From: Croceicoccus estronivorus
Lineage (GTDB): Bacteria; Pseudomonadota; Alphaproteobacteria; Sphingomonadales; Sphingomonadaceae
Direction of reading: 5' to 3'
DNA length: 64,000 bases
NCBI RefSeq assembly: GCF_001625325.1
Contig: NZ_JRQQ01000001.1
Coordinates: 372,001-436,000 of the forward strand
Below, piece after piece: positions 46,343-54,216 of this stretch. Made by a program: the position numbers and the translations under genes. How positions within the stretch are numbered: the stretch's first letter is position 1; each line of letters starts with the position of its first letter. Below the pieces are notes generated by a model. It saw nothing but the letters and a program-made list of their open reading frames with translations, had not been told where the DNA came from and did not search any database.

Positions 46343-46828
46343 TTATTCGGCGAATACAGGGATTTCCTCGCGCAGGAGAATCATCACCAGGGGGATCTCA
46401 CGCGATGTCATCGCACGGTATTTCGCGTAATAAGGGCTCACTCCGTCCATGTAGGCCCATACGGCCGCCCGCTCTTCCCCTTGGGGCTCACGCCACCCGG
46501 CAGAAAACGCCTGCGTCGCGACCTGAACTGCCAGATCGCCGTTCGCGGCGAGATTGAGATACCAGGCAGGATCGACATCGGCGCCACCAAAGGACGCAGC
46601 GACCACGATCTCACCGCCATAATTCCCATACATCAGCGGAGTGACGAAATACCTGCCACTCTTGCAACCCTTGCTCCGCAACAGGAGCATCGGATTGAAA
46701 CGAACACCATCGCGCAGGGGCTCTCCATCCATAAGATGCCCGCGAATGCCGCCCGAACTGATATAGGATTGACGATGTGCGGCGAGATTGTTGCGCACTG
46801 CAGTTTCGTGGGCGCTCTCATCCGTCAT
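46343..46828 (-). CDS. Nitroreductase/deazaflavin-dependent oxidoreductase family protein (DUF385-like)
   Basis: A 161-residue split-barrel protein of the F420/deazaflavin-dependent nitroreductase (Ddn-like) family. Diagnostic stretches are MLLLRSKGCKSGRYFVTPLMY, EIVVAASFGGADVDPAWYLNL and the later EERAAVWAYMDGVSPYYAKY. The best-known members use coenzyme F420; whether this lineage makes F420 or uses FMN or heme-like ligands cannot be told here. It lies 57 bp upstream of the GST gene on the same strand. Confidence 0.8.
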   Translation of the reverse strand: MTDESAHETAVRNNLAAHRQSYISSGGIRGHLMDGEPLRDGVRFNPMLLLRSKGCKSGRYFVTPLMYGNYGGEIVVAASFGGADVDPAWYLNLAANGDLAVQVATQAFSAGWREPQGEERAAVWAYMDGVSPYYAKYRAMTSREIPLVMILLREEIPVFAE

Positions 46829-46945
46829 TCTGCATCCCTCCTGCGCGCCGGTTCATCCGGCTGGAATGATGACTAACGATGTGGGGGTATCTTGTCATGC
46901 CAATCCGCGAGCATGGCCGACAGGGTCCGCGAGAGGATCCCAACG

Positions 46946-46976
46946 AAAAAGGCTCCGCACGGGGCGGAGCCTTTTT
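46946..46976. terminator. Bidirectional terminator near the CsbD gene
   Basis: Stem AAAAAGGCTCCGC / GCGGAGCCTTTTT, 13-bp arms with a 5-nt loop, poly-A/T on both ends. It ends the CsbD transcript on the minus strand. Confidence 0.9.
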
Positions 46977-46997
46977 CTTCACCGAAGCGTCTGCATA

Positions 46998-47168
46998 TTA
47001 GATATCGTCGCCCAGCTTACCCTGGACTTCACCTTTCAACTGCTGGGCCTTGCCCTTCAGTTCCTGCTTCACGCCTTCCGCCTTGGTATCGGCATCGTCG
47101 CTCTTCTGTTTGCCCTTGCCGATCGCTTCGTTGATGTTGCCCTTTACCTTTTCGGTGAGCTCACCCAT
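46998..47168 (-). CDS. CsbD family stress-response protein
   Basis: A 56-residue hydrophilic protein, MGELTEKVKGNINEAIGKGK onward, ending KGEVQGKLGDDI. The K-G-x-x-N-E-A-x-G-K and LKGKAQQLKGEVQ repeats are the CsbD signature. AGGAGA lies 8 bp before the ATG. CsbD proteins are induced in general stress (sigma-B in Bacillus; probably the EcfG-type general stress response in alphaproteobacteria), but their mechanism is unknown. It is monocistronic, with a strong terminator 21 bp downstream. Confidence 0.88.
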   Translation of the reverse strand: MGELTEKVKGNINEAIGKGKQKSDDADTKAEGVKQELKGKAQQLKGEVQGKLGDDI

Positions 47169-47301
47169 AAAAATTCTCCTGTAATGCTCAGGCTTTATTG
47201 CCTGGATATACAGTCAACGGGTCAGCTTGGCATTCGATCCGAAAGAATAGCCCGCGCATCGCAGCCAAGATGCAACTCGCCGCTTAATCGCCAATCCACA
47301 T

Positions 47302-47958
47302 TCAGATTTCAGCATCAGCCAGAACTGCTGCGCGCAGCTCTTCAATTCCCATCTTCTTTTCGGAGGAGGTAACGTGGATTACCGGATAGGCAGCAGGGTG
47401 CTTTCTGGCTTCAGCCAAGGTCGCGTCGAGCACTTTCTGCAACTCGCTGGCCTTGATCTTGTCCGCCTTGGTCAACACAACGCGATATCCGACCGCAGCC
47501 TCATCAAGCATGCGCATCATCTCGCGATCGACGTCCTTCACACCGTGGCGTGAATCGATCAGCAGCAGCGTCCGCTTGAGCGGCACGCGTCCCCGCAGGA
47601 AGCTGCGTACCAGCCCACGCCAATTTTCGACGACCTTGGGCGGGGCTTTGGCGAACCCATAACCTGGCATATCGACCAGGCGAAACAACGTCGGTTCCCC
47701 CACTTCAAAGAAGTTCAGCTCCTGCGTGCGGCCTGGCGTGACAGAAGTCCGTGCGATCGACTTGCGCCCAGTCAGCGCATTGAGCAACGAACTCTTGCCA
47801 ACATTGGAGCGACCGCAAAAGGCTATCTCGGGATAGTCCGGATCAGGAATGAACTTGAGCGAGGGAGCGGATTTCAGGAATTCCACACGCCCTGAAAACA
47901 GCCGTCCTGCGCGTGCGGCAAGTTCCGCCTCTTTTGCGCCCGCTTCATCATCCGTCAT
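47302..47958 (-). CDS. engB: Ribosome biogenesis GTP-binding protein EngB (YsxC/YihA)
   Basis: A 218-residue TRAFAC GTPase for 50S assembly. G1 is FCGRSNVGKSSLLNAL, G2 contains the Thr-rich ARTSVTPGRTQELNFF, G3 is LVDMPGYGFAKA, G4 is LTKADKI and G5 is HVTSSEK. The start ATG at 47958 (MTDDEAGAK) is preferred to an upstream in-frame ATG. It is the last gene of the rpmH-rnpA-yidD-yidC-engB run. Confidence 0.95.
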   Translation of the reverse strand: MTDDEAGAKEAELAARAGRLFSGRVEFLKSAPSLKFIPDPDYPEIAFCGRSNVGKSSLLNALTGRKSIARTSVTPGRTQELNFFEVGEPTLFRLVDMPGYGFAKAPPKVVENWRGLVRSFLRGRVPLKRTLLLIDSRHGVKDVDREMMRMLDEAAVGYRVVLTKADKIKASELQKVLDATLAEARKHPAAYPVIHVTSSEKKMGIEELRAAVLADAEI

Positions 47959-48024
47959 TGTGAACCACCCGCCGCAGCGTTGCCGCCGAGCGGCCCGCTG
48001 CACACACGGGAAAGGCCGACCACC

Positions 48025-49833
48025 TCATGCCCCCTTCTTGTCGCGGGCATGTTTTCTGGCCATGTCCACCTTATCTTTCGCAGCCTGCTCCTTCAATTGC
48101 GGATGGCGGCTGTAGAGGAACTGTTGCTGCGCGATGGTCAGCACGTTCGACGTGATCCAGTAAAGCAGCAAACCGGCCGCAAAAGGCGCCATCACGAACA
48201 TCATAACCCAGGGCATGATTGCAAACATCTGCTGCTGGATCGGATCCATCGCCGCCGGATTAAGCCGGAACTGGAAGAACATCGTCACGCCCAGCAGGAG
48301 AGCCAGCGGCCCGATTGCAAGGAAGCTCGGCGGATCGAAAGGCAACGTACCGAACAGATTCAGGATATGCAGCGGATCGGGGGCCGACAAATCCCTGATC
48401 CACAGCACGAAAGGCTGATGACGCATTTCGATCGTCAGGATCAGAGTCTTGTAGAGCGCAAAGAAGATCGGAATCTGGATCAGGATCGGCAAGCAGCCAG
48501 CCAGCGGATTGACGCCTTCTTCCTTGTATAGCGCCATCGTCTCCTGCTGGAGCTTCGGCTTGTCGTCCTTATACCGTTCCTGCAGCGCCTTCATCTTGGG
48601 CTGAATGGCTCGCATCGAAGCCATGCTCGCGAATTGCTTCTGCGCAATCGGGAACATGACACCGCGAATAATCAGCGTCAGCAGAATGATCGCCAGGCCG
48701 AAATTGCCGACCAGGCTGAACAGCTTGTCCAGCAGCAGGAAGATCGGACGTTCGAACCAGCGGAACCATCCCCAATCGATGGCGAGGCCGAAATTGGTAA
48801 TCCCCTGATCTTCATACTTGTCGAGAACCGCACTTTCCTTCGCCCCGGCAAACAGGCGCGTCGTGCGGGTGACTTGTTTTCCAGGAGCAACCGTTACCGG
48901 CTGATAGATCAGGTCGGCACGATAAAGGTTCTTGCCCAGCGAACGAAAATCGCTGTCCGGCTTGGTTCCCTTGTCCGGCACCAGCGCGGACAGCCAGTAG
49001 ATATCGGTAAAACCGATCCAGTCGGCACGCCCGCTGGGGGTGACAGTGCCGCCCTTCACGACATCCTTGTAGTTGTTTCCGAAATCAACCGAACCGTCGA
49101 ATGCGCCGATCGGGCCGGAATGGACATTCCACGTGTCAGTGCTGGCCGTCTTGTCCGTGCGGTTGATCAAGGCGAATGGGCGCGCAAGAAGCGAACCGGC
49201 ACCGGTATTCACGACCGTCTGCTTCGCAGTGATCAGGTAATCCCGGTCAATTTCAAACCGAATCGCAAAATCCTGCCCTTCCCCGTTCGACCAGCGCAGT
49301 GTCACGGGGCTATCAGGCGCCAGACGATCGCCTTCCACCTGCCAGCGCGTGTCGATACCGGGCAATTTCGCCGGATCGACACCGTCACCACCGACCCAGC
49401 CAAATTGAGCGAAGTACTGCGCGGGCGTACCAGCGGGAGAAAAGAGCCGGACAGGACCGCTGTCTTTTTCGACAGTCTGTCTGAAATCGTTGAGCGTCAA
49501 ATCGTCGATCACCGCCCCGGTAAGATTGATCGAGCCGGTCAGACTGGGGGCAGCGATGGGGACACGCGCCGGCGAAGCAAGATCCGTGGCCAGTTCACGT
49601 TGTTCCGCCGCGATATCGGCGGCGCTCTGCAGACCGCCTTCGCGAGTGCGCTTCGCAGGTGTGGCCTCCGTTTGGTCTCCGCCCTGGGCAGTCGTATCGA
49701 GCTTGTCCGCGACCTGTTGTTCCGCGACCGGTTTGGGGGAATGCGGGAAGAACCAGCTCATCGCATATTCCCAGCCGAGCAGCAGCAGCATGGACAGAGC
49801 CACTGCCAGTACGATGTTACGCTGGTTGCTCAC
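48025..49833 (-). CDS. yidC: Membrane protein insertase YidC
   Basis: A 602-residue Gram-negative-type YidC (Oxa1 family). An N-terminal signal anchor (NIVLAVALSMLLLLGWEYAM) leads to the large periplasmic P1 domain (~60-350), then the five-helix insertase core starting near WFRWFERPIFLLLDKLF and including KMKALQERYKDDKPKLQQE and MALYKEEGVNPLAGCLPIL. It inserts membrane proteins alone or with SecYEG. YidD lies 54 bp upstream on the same strand. Confidence 0.97.
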   Translation of the reverse strand: MSNQRNIVLAVALSMLLLLGWEYAMSWFFPHSPKPVAEQQVADKLDTTAQGGDQTEATPAKRTREGGLQSAADIAAEQRELATDLASPARVPIAAPSLTGSINLTGAVIDDLTLNDFRQTVEKDSGPVRLFSPAGTPAQYFAQFGWVGGDGVDPAKLPGIDTRWQVEGDRLAPDSPVTLRWSNGEGQDFAIRFEIDRDYLITAKQTVVNTGAGSLLARPFALINRTDKTASTDTWNVHSGPIGAFDGSVDFGNNYKDVVKGGTVTPSGRADWIGFTDIYWLSALVPDKGTKPDSDFRSLGKNLYRADLIYQPVTVAPGKQVTRTTRLFAGAKESAVLDKYEDQGITNFGLAIDWGWFRWFERPIFLLLDKLFSLVGNFGLAIILLTLIIRGVMFPIAQKQFASMASMRAIQPKMKALQERYKDDKPKLQQETMALYKEEGVNPLAGCLPILIQIPIFFALYKTLILTIEMRHQPFVLWIRDLSAPDPLHILNLFGTLPFDPPSFLAIGPLALLLGVTMFFQFRLNPAAMDPIQQQMFAIMPWVMMFVMAPFAAGLLLYWITSNVLTIAQQQFLYSRHPQLKEQAAKDKVDMARKHARDKKGA

Positions 49834-49887
49834 TTGTTATCCCTGTTTCCGATTCCGAATCGCCCGCCGGGCCAAGCATTTCTTGCC

Positions 49888-50097
49888 TCAGGGCACCGGA
49901 TCATACCCGTGCCCTCCCCATGGGTGGCAGCGCAATAGACGCTTAAGGGCAAGCCATCCACCCTTGATTGCACCGTGCTTCCTCAACGCCTGAATCGCGT
50001 ATTCACTGCATGACGGTGCATAACGGCAGGTCGGGGGCAATATCCGCGAGGGGCCCAGTTGCCAGGCGCGAGCAATCAGAATGAAGATGTACTTCAT
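49888..50097 (-). CDS. yidD: Membrane protein insertion efficiency factor YidD
   Basis: A 69-residue amphipathic protein with the family pattern [21 protein letters not shown] and [16 protein letters not shown]. It assists YidC-dependent insertion at the inner membrane. Its start overlaps the rnpA stop by 4 bp (ATGA). Confidence 0.95.
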   Translation of the reverse strand: MKYIFILIARAWQLGPSRILPPTCRYAPSCSEYAIQALRKHGAIKGGWLALKRLLRCHPWGGHGYDPVP

Positions 50098-50474
50098 TTC
50101 CCGCGCCCCTTCGCCCGTATTCGGCGAGGGGGATCGCCCTTTCCCGCCGCCGCGCGCGCAAGTGCAACACCCAGTTCTTCGCGCAGCAGGGCGAAGTCCC
50201 GTTCGATCCCACCTTCACGTCCGATCAACACGTGGTCGTGATCGGCCAGGCCCTCCAACGGGAGCTTTTCGCGCAGCAGCGCACGAAACCGGCGTTTCAT
50301 CCGGTTGCGGACCACGGCATTGCCGATCCGCTTCGTCACCGTGATGCCAAAGCGCTTGCCCATACTGTCATTGGGCCGCGCCAGCAGAACGAAGCCGGGC
50401 CGTGCAATGCGCAGCCCCTTGTTGGCGGAGAGAAAATCCGCGCGGCGAGTAAGAACCTTCAGTTCCGGCGGCAT
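50094..50474 (-). CDS. rnpA: Ribonuclease P protein component
   Basis: A 126-residue RnpA, the protein subunit that helps RNase P RNA bind pre-tRNA 5' leaders. It has the RNR motif in [18 protein letters not shown] and the N-terminal [15 protein letters not shown]. The C-terminus is basic ([14 protein letters not shown]). It is 180 bp downstream of rpmH on the minus strand; a 19-bp inverted repeat sits in that gap. Confidence 0.94.
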   Translation of the reverse strand: MPPELKVLTRRADFLSANKGLRIARPGFVLLARPNDSMGKRFGITVTKRIGNAVVRNRMKRRFRALLREKLPLEGLADHDHVLIGREGGIERDFALLREELGVALARAAAGKGDPPRRIRAKGRGK

Positions 50475-50486
50475 GGGATCTGGTTA

Positions 50487-50515
50487 TCCGGCGAACTGAG
50501 CGGAGTCGAGCGCAA
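50487..50515. repeat. Short dispersed-repeat-like sequence upstream of rnpA
   Basis: The plus-strand text AACTGAGCGGAGTCGAGCGC (50490-50509) is the mirror of the CTCGACTCCGCTCAG type that recurs between genes in many proteobacteria. It lies in the rpmH-rnpA spacer, directly next to the 19-bp inverted repeat. Confidence 0.4.
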
Positions 50516-50540
50516 CTGTCGGTGGACGCTGCAAACAAGA

Positions 50541-50609
50541 CCAGCCCGCTTCTCCATCCACTTTCCGTTCAGGCCGTACCTGACAGAACCGGATGGAGAA
50601 GCGGGCTGG
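50541..50609. repeat. Perfect 19-bp inverted repeat with nested inner hairpin in the rpmH-rnpA spacer
   Basis: Arms CCAGCCCGCTTCTCCATCC (50541-50559) and its exact complement (50591-50609) flank a 31-nt loop holding a smaller TCAGG-CCGTA-CCTGA stem (50569-50583). There is no T-tract after the stem on the minus strand. In the rpmH-rnpA mRNA it would form a long, very stable stem-loop. Confidence 0.8.
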
Positions 50610-50654
50610 AAACCTTGTGCGAATCAGGCCAAGCCCGATTCGTCCGGCTTGCGA

Positions 50655-50789
50655 TCAGGCCGAAAGCTTGGTGCGACCGCGAGCGCGGCGGGCACGCAGA
50701 ACCTTGCGGCCACCAACAGTTGCCTTGCGGGCGCGAAAACCGTGACGCCGCTTGCGCACGAGATTGCTAGGCTGAAAAGTGCGCTTCAT
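50655..50789 (-). CDS. rpmH: 50S ribosomal protein L34
   Basis: A 44-residue basic protein, [20 protein letters not shown] then [20 protein letters not shown], an unmistakable L34. The in-frame extension upstream to 50870 overlaps the terminator of the preceding gene and is not used. It heads the rpmH-rnpA-yidD-yidC-engB cluster. Confidence 0.98.
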   Translation of the reverse strand: MKRTFQPSNLVRKRRHGFRARKATVGGRKVLRARRARGRTKLSA

Positions 50790-50840
50790 CGTGAAACCCT
50801 CGATTATTCCAAATGGCACCGGACTTAAACCGGCGCGAAT

Positions 50841-50866
50841 AAAAAAGCCGCCCGTTACAGACGGCC
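50841..50866 (-). terminator. Rho-independent terminator upstream of rpmH
   Basis: Minus-strand GCCGTC-TGTAAC-GGGCGGC (one G-U pair) followed by TTTTTT. It ends the gene at 50888-51637 and separates it from rpmH. Confidence 0.8.
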
Positions 50867-50887
50867 TCATGATTACGGAGCGGGCGG

Positions 50888-51637
50888 TTAATTGAGCCCG
50901 GCGCTTAAGTCAAGATAGGGCAGCTGGAGATATGCAAGCCGAGGCATTGCCTCCGGTTCGGGTTGCGGCGGTGAAAGGGGGATCTCCTGCCCCAGCCACC
51001 GCCGCATCTCGCCAGCGCCGAACCAATGCGCACCGCCATAGGGTACGGAGTTGGTCATGGCGTAAAAGGCCTGCGCCGTAGGCGCATCCATCCCCATTTC
51101 CTTATAATATATGAGATACTTCCGATTCTCAGGTGCGGTGGCTGCGTAATCCGTCGCCTCCATGCCATCCTCATCGGCCCAGGCATGCACAGCAAATTCC
51201 GCCCCGTCATCCACCTGGCGATGGGCACCGGCGAGGAACAGTTCCACTCCACCGGAACGAACCGAGCCTCCACGCGGCACGTGCGTAGCAAGGCCTGCGG
51301 CGCGAATCATTCGCCCCAGCCGCAAATTGGCCCGGTCGTCATATGTGCCGGGGCAATCGAGCAGTTCGAGCACCGTCAGCCCTGGATAGTCGCGAAGCAT
51401 GGCAGCGAATTGGGCAGGTGAATGTTCATCGGTCACATCGACCAAAGCAGCGTGCGCCGGATCGACCACACGGAAGGGGCCATATACCGCAATACCCGCC
51501 GGAATGGGTGCGGGCGGCGCATGGACAAAACGCTCGGCGACCACGCTATTGGCATATCCCGCCTCGCTTGCATGTCCCCCAGCCGGCACCAGCAGCAACG
51601 CTGCAAGGGCGGGAAGAAAGGCGAGACCGACGCGCAT
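50888..51637 (-). CDS. Exported protein with ClpP/crotonase-like fold (COG3904-like)
   Basis: A 249-residue protein with a signal peptide ([20 protein letters not shown]). The middle part reads as a serine-protease-like ClpP fold: strand/helix [20 protein letters not shown], then [20 protein letters not shown], where Ser in [12 protein letters not shown] takes the place of the ClpP nucleophile (SAgtyia), then [12 protein letters not shown] with a His. Later conserved-looking text is [21 protein letters not shown] periplasmic peptidase is possible; catalysis is not shown. ATG 51676 is a possible longer start. Confidence 0.55.
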   Translation of the reverse strand: MRVGLAFLPALAALLLVPAGGHASEAGYANSVVAERFVHAPPAPIPAGIAVYGPFRVVDPAHAALVDVTDEHSPAQFAAMLRDYPGLTVLELLDCPGTYDDRANLRLGRMIRAAGLATHVPRGGSVRSGGVELFLAGAHRQVDDGAEFAVHAWADEDGMEATDYAATAPENRKYLIYYKEMGMDAPTAQAFYAMTNSVPYGGAHWFGAGEMRRWLGQEIPLSPPQPEPEAMPRLAYLQLPYLDLSAGLN

Positions 51638-51802
51638 GGTGGTGGCTTGCGCCCCAACCGCCTGCATCTTTCCCAACGGAAAAGGTTGCCGGGAAATTCA
51701 CCCTGATTTTGCGCCAAAACGGACCCAACCGCTCGCGCCTCTCGACACGGCAAGCCGTAGCGCTATCCTTTGGAGGTTCAAAGACTTGGGGAATTCCTGC
51801 CA

Positions 51803-53311
51803 GTGGTGGCATTTGTATCGACCGTGGCCTATCTCGGGCTGGAGGCGCGCGCCGTCGAAGTGCAATGCCAGGTAGCCCCCGGCATGCCACGTTTTGCGAT
51901 CGTCGGGTTGCCGGACAAGGCCGTGGGAGAAAGCCGCGAACGCGTGCAGGCTGCGCTCGCCGCGATGGGCCTGTCCCTTCCGCCAAAGCGGATCACGATC
52001 AATCTCTCGCCCGCCGACCTGCCCAAGGAAGGATCACATTACGATCTCCCGATCGCACTGGCTCTGCTGGCAGCAATGGGCGTGACCGACGCAGAACAAA
52101 TTGCGGACTGGATCGCCGTGGGGGAATTGGCGCTCGATGGCAGAATCGTGCCCTCACCCGGCGTGCTGTTGGCCGCGCTCCACGCCAGCGAACAGGACAA
52201 GGGACTGATCTGCCCGGCAGCCCAGGGAACCGAAGCCCGCTGGGCCAGTGGCATCCCGATCTGCGCCGCACCCGATCTGATCAGTTTGCTGAATCATCTG
52301 AAAGGCACACAACGCTTACCTGATCCACCACCCGGCGATGCCCAGCCCGCAGCCATCGGCCCCGACCTGAGGCAGGTCAAGGGACAGGAAAGCGCCAAAC
52401 GCGCTCTCGAAATCGCAGCGGCGGGCGGGCACAACCTGTTGATGATCGGCCCGCCCGGTTCGGGCAAGAGCCTGATGGCATCCTGCCTGCCCGGCATTCT
52501 CCCACCACTGACACCTGTCGAAGCGCTGGAGGTTTCGATGGTGGCTTCCGTAGCAGGTACTCTGGAAGGCGGGCGGATCAGTCGTTCCCGCCCCTTTCGT
52601 GCCCCACACCATTCTGCATCCATGGCAGCCTTGACGGGCGGAGGGTTACGAGTACGACCGGGCGAGGTTTCCATGGCCCATCTCGGTGTGCTGTTTCTCG
52701 ACGAATTGCCCGAATTCCAGCGCGCAGTGCTCGATTCGCTGCGGCAGCCGCTGGAAACCGGCAAAGTCGATGTCGCGCGCGCCAATGCTCATGTCACTTA
52801 CCCGGCACGGGTCCAGTTGATCGCCGCAATGAATCCATGCCGTTGCGGCCATTTGGGTGATCCTGCACTTGCCTGTTCACGCGCGCCCCGCTGTGCTGCG
52901 GACTATCAATCGAAAGTCAGTGGCCCACTGCTGGACAGGATCGATCTGCATGTAGAAGTGGAAGCTGTCAGCGCCCCCGACCTTGCTCTCCCCCCCTCTT
53001 CCGAAGGATCGGCGGATGTCGCCGAACGCGTGGCAGCAGCCAGGACAGTCCAGATCGAGCGCCTGAAAGGCACTGCAATGCGGTCAAACGCCGAACTGGA
53101 CGGGGACATGTTGGTAACGCACGCTACACCTGACAATGCGGGACAAGCCCTGCTGACGCAGGCTGCGGAAGCAATGCGGCTGTCAGCCAGGGGTTATACC
53201 AGGATGCTGCGTGTCGCCCGGACCATTGCCGACCTGGCGCAGTCCACACAGATCAGCCGCATCCATATTGCCGAGGCACTGAGCTATCGCCGCCAACCTC
53301 CGAGAGCCTGA
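51803..53311 (+). CDS. YifB family Mg chelatase-like AAA ATPase (ComM-like)
   Basis: A 502-residue AAA+ protein. An N-terminal Lon-substrate-like fold (VSTVAYLGLEARAVEVQ; IVGLPDKAVGESRERVQ) precedes the ATPase core with Walker A IGPPGSGKSLMASCLPG and Walker B VLFLDELPEFQRAVLDSL. A zinc-like Cys cluster lies in NPCRCGHLGDPALACSRAP, and a C-terminal ARTIADLAQSTQISRIHIAEAL sensor region. The relative ComM promotes branch migration during natural transformation. GTG start chosen to match homologues beginning MVA. Confidence 0.9.
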   Translation: MVAFVSTVAYLGLEARAVEVQCQVAPGMPRFAIVGLPDKAVGESRERVQAALAAMGLSLPPKRITINLSPADLPKEGSHYDLPIALALLAAMGVTDAEQIADWIAVGELALDGRIVPSPGVLLAALHASEQDKGLICPAAQGTEARWASGIPICAAPDLISLLNHLKGTQRLPDPPPGDAQPAAIGPDLRQVKGQESAKRALEIAAAGGHNLLMIGPPGSGKSLMASCLPGILPPLTPVEALEVSMVASVAGTLEGGRISRSRPFRAPHHSASMAALTGGGLRVRPGEVSMAHLGVLFLDELPEFQRAVLDSLRQPLETGKVDVARANAHVTYPARVQLIAAMNPCRCGHLGDPALACSRAPRCAADYQSKVSGPLLDRIDLHVEVEAVSAPDLALPPSSEGSADVAERVAAARTVQIERLKGTAMRSNAELDGDMLVTHATPDNAGQALLTQAAEAMRLSARGYTRMLRVARTIADLAQSTQISRIHIAEALSYRRQPPRA

Positions 53312-53317
53312 AGCCTG

Positions 53318-53947
53318 TTATTGGCCAAGCAGCCCGCGTGTCGCGAGATCGGCTTCCAATGCCTGCGCTCCGGTAAAGTGATGCACCTGCCATCCCAGAC
53401 GCTGTGCCGCCTCGATATTGGGCAGGCTGTCATCTATGAAAAGCATCTCACAGGCGCGATATCCGAAACGCTGCTCCGCCAGCCGGTAGATGGCTGAGCC
53501 CGGTTTTGCGAGCTTCTCTTTCCCGGATACGACGATGTCGCGGAAGTGATCGAACAACGGTTCGGTGGGGCGAAATTCCGACCAGAATTTGTCAGCAAAA
53601 TTGGTGATCGCGAACAAGGGAACACCGCAGGCCGCCAACCGCGCCACCAGATCGGAAGTGCCGGGGACCAATCCCGGAATTGAGTCGGCAAAATTCACCG
53701 CATATGCGTCGATCGCAGCGGCGAAATCAGGAAAAGCCCGCTTACGCTCTGCCACCATCTCGTCGAGATCACGGCCCGCGTCATGCTGGGCATGCCACGC
53801 TTCGCTCACGACATTGGCGAAAGCCCACTGAACGCATGCCTCATCATCATAGACCTTGCGGAGCAGAAGCCGCAGATCCCATTCCACGAGCACACGTCCG
53901 ACATCGAAGACAACCGCGCGAACCAGTTCCGCAGGTCGATCAGACAC
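53318..53947 (-). CDS. HAD family hydrolase (IA variant 3 type)
   Basis: A 209-residue HAD phosphatase. Motif I is VVFDVGRVLVEWD (nucleophile Asp, D-x-G as in the YihX-like subgroup), motif II lies in LFAITNF, motif III is the Lys of VVSGKEKLAKPGSAIY, and motif IV is MLFIDDSLPNIEAA. Substrate not assignable. The frame is open to 53986 but that stretch encodes the rpmJ terminator hairpin (53951-53976), so the GTG at 53947 is preferred. It converges with YifB, 6 bp between stops. Confidence 0.88.
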   Translation of the reverse strand: MSDRPAELVRAVVFDVGRVLVEWDLRLLLRKVYDDEACVQWAFANVVSEAWHAQHDAGRDLDEMVAERKRAFPDFAAAIDAYAVNFADSIPGLVPGTSDLVARLAACGVPLFAITNFADKFWSEFRPTEPLFDHFRDIVVSGKEKLAKPGSAIYRLAEQRFGYRACEMLFIDDSLPNIEAAQRLGWQVHHFTGAQALEADLATRGLLGQ

Positions 53948-53950
53948 AAC

Positions 53951-53976
53951 AAAAGCCCCCGCTTCCGCAGGGGCTT
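53951..53976 (-). terminator. Rho-independent terminator of rpmJ
   Basis: Minus-strand AAGCCCC ... GGGGCTT with an 11-nt GC-rich loop, followed by TTTTGTTGTG. It lies 44 bp after the rpmJ stop and just upstream of the HAD start codon. Confidence 0.8.
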
Positions 53977-54019
53977 CTGATCTCATCGCAACCGCGCAAC
54001 ATGCGCGGCGCGGCAGGCA

Positions 54020-54145
54020 TCAACCCTGGCGCGCCTTGAAACGGCGGTTGGTCTTGTTGATCACATACGTGCGGCCACGACGGCGGATCACACGATTGTC
54101 GCGGTGGCGACCTTTGAGCGACTTGAGGCTGTTGCGAATCTTCAT
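54020..54145 (-). CDS. rpmJ: 50S ribosomal protein L36
   Basis: A 41-residue L36, [20 protein letters not shown] then [20 protein letters not shown]. It lacks all zinc-ligand cysteines, so it is the zinc-free (C-minus, YkgO-like) form, normal for alphaproteobacteria. A ribosome site (AAAGAGA) precedes the ATG. It stands alone rather than in the spc operon. Confidence 0.97.
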   Translation of the reverse strand: MKIRNSLKSLKGRHRDNRVIRRRGRTYVINKTNRRFKARQG

Positions 54146-54216
54146 GGCTATCTCTTTTTGCGGGTTCACCCGCTCGAAATTGGAAGCCGGGCCGTTACGG
54201 GTGAAGGCTGCCCAAG

